From: Clostridiales bacterium
Lineage (GTDB): Bacteria > Bacillota > Clostridia > Oscillospirales > UBA644
Direction of reading: 5' to 3'
Assembly: GCA_003343705.1 (NCBI GenBank)
Contig: QAKR01000046.1
Coordinates: forward strand, 1-51,655
DNA: 51,655 bases
In this document: positions 50,834-51,655 of the stretch, piece after piece
Numbering within the stretch: position 1 is the first letter of the stretch
How the letters are laid out: every line of letters starts with the position of its first letter
Translations under genes and position numbers: made by a program
Notes under the pieces: model-generated
Database searches by the model: none
The model's input: the letters and a program-made list of their open reading frames with translations, nothing else
Told to the model about the DNA's origin: nothing

Positions 50834-51591
50834 ACTGAATATCCTCCTTCTAAAATTGAAACAGTATTAAGAATTTTGTTTAAATATTCTTTTTTCTCCA
50901 TATTTCCCTTTTCAAGTCGTGTAAAAATTTTACCATCCCTGATAAATATTACACTTTTACAATAACTTGCTGCAAGAGCGTCATGGGTTACCATTAAAAC
51001 GGTTGTGCCGTTTTCTTCATTTATTTGTGATATTGTTTGAAGAAGTATTAAAGATGATTTTGAATCAAGTGCACCAGTCGGCTCGTCGGCTAATATAAGC
51101 ATAGGTTTATTTATAATTGCTCTGGCTGCTGTTGCCCTTTGCTTTTGTCCGCCCGAAACTTCATACGGATACTTCTCTAACGTGTCTGTAATACCGAATT
51201 TCTCTGAAATTTCATTAACCATTTGTTCAATTTCTTTGTAAGGAACATTGTTAATTGACAGAGAAAAGGCTATATTTTCTCTCAGTGTCAATGTATCAAG
51301 TAAATTAAAATCCTGAAAAATAAATCCAAGATTTTTTCTTCTGAAATCAGACATCTGATTTTTCTTCAATTTACAAACATCAATTCCATTGATATCCAGG
51401 CTTCCGCTTGTAGGTATATCTAAGGTAGAGAACATATTTAACAAAGTTGTTTTGCCGCTACCAGAAGCACCCATTACTGAAATAAACTCACCTTCATTTA
51501 CTGTCAGACTTATCCCGTTAATTGCTTTTGTAATGTAATTTTTATTGCCGTAATACTTTTTTAAATCAACGGCTTTGATAATCTCTTTCAT
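50830..51591 (-). CDS. ABC transporter ATP-binding protein, BceA type
   Basis: The 253-residue ATPase shows Walker A GASGSGKTT at 41-49, a Q-loop in FIFQDFNLLD, the signature VSGGQKQR at 145-152, and Walker B LILADEPTGALD at about 165-175. It belongs to the MacB/LolD/BceA group that serves FtsX-like permeases. AAGGAGG is nine bases before the ATG. With the permease it likely handles bacitracin-like or lantibiotic peptides, an inference from family only. Confidence 0.93.
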   Translation of the reverse strand: MKEIIKAVDLKKYYGNKNYITKAINGISLTVNEGEFISVMGASGSGKTTLLNMFSTLDIPTSGSLDINGIDVCKLKKNQMSDFRRKNLGFIFQDFNLLDTLTLRENIAFSLSINNVPYKEIEQMVNEISEKFGITDTLEKYPYEVSGGQKQRATAARAIINKPMLILADEPTGALDSKSSLILLQTISQINEENGTTVLMVTHDALAASYCKSVIFIRDGKIFTRLEKGNMEKKEYLNKILNTVSILEGGYSV

Positions 51592-51655
51592 ATCCAGCCT
51601 CCTTGTATTTTATGTTATTATTTTAACATTTCAAGGCATACTTATCAATCGATTT

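Noticed and set aside
1..51655. CRISPR arrays, insertion sequences, prophage genes, tRNA or rRNA genes
   Set aside because: No regular direct repeats, transposase or integrase domains, phage genes or tRNA-like cloverleaf sequences were seen on either strand by reading.

Overview
The window looks like chromosomal DNA of a low-GC, endospore-forming member of the Clostridia, probably Oscillospirales/Ruminococcaceae-like. The evidence is AT-rich intergenic DNA with strong GGAGG ribosome binding sites and sigma-A-type promoters, the sporulation-linked order spoVB-mazG-hup-rqcP-yabP-yabQ-divIC-yabR known from Bacillus subtilis, and three secreted proteins with dockerin modules as in fibre-degrading gut Clostridia. 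No transposase, integrase, phage gene, CRISPR array, tRNA or rRNA was seen.

Layout. (1) 1-1619: the end of an RseP-type protease gene and ispG. (2) 2586-9589: an uninterrupted histidine operon hisZ-G-D-C-B-H-A-F-I, led by a consensus promoter with a perfect dyad across the start site. (3) 9689-13941: three opposite-strand genes for surface proteins, including two close paralogues with a CBM9-like domain, one anchored by a membrane helix and one ending in a dockerin. (4) 14132-16711: hisE, detached from the his operon, followed closely by a GHL6/GH151-like glycosidase and a small protein. (5) 16770-25271, minus strand: a tightly packed housekeeping operon recA-recX-rimO-pgsA-cysE-cysS-recG-SDR. 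(6) gdhA (plus), then pgk-tpiA-lipoprotein (minus).

(7) 29768-33116, minus strand: class B-like sortase, D,D-carboxypeptidase, a TrpR-family regulator (YerC/HisR type) and a methyltransferase. (8) 33265-39911: a large beta-helix protein with an internal dockerin, thrC, a further dockerin protein and a lipoprotein. (9) 39904-45286: purine nucleoside phosphorylase and the yabM-yabR-type sporulation/division cluster. (10) 45287-45626: a gene-free stretch with a convincing small-RNA gene on the plus strand. (11) 45627-47930: a DUF1015 gene and an orphan fumarase alpha subunit behind a structured leader. (12) 48051-51591: an SGNH hydrolase and a BceAB-type ABC transporter.

How the genes fit together. 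The YerC/HisR-type regulator at 30.5-30.8 kb is a natural candidate to bind the dyads at the two separate his promoters. The three dockerin proteins share an unusual repeat signature, so they may dock on the same cohesin scaffold, which is not in the window. The least explained elements are the small RNA at about 45513-45616, the structured RNA element at 47798-47893, and the two CBM9-like paralogues.
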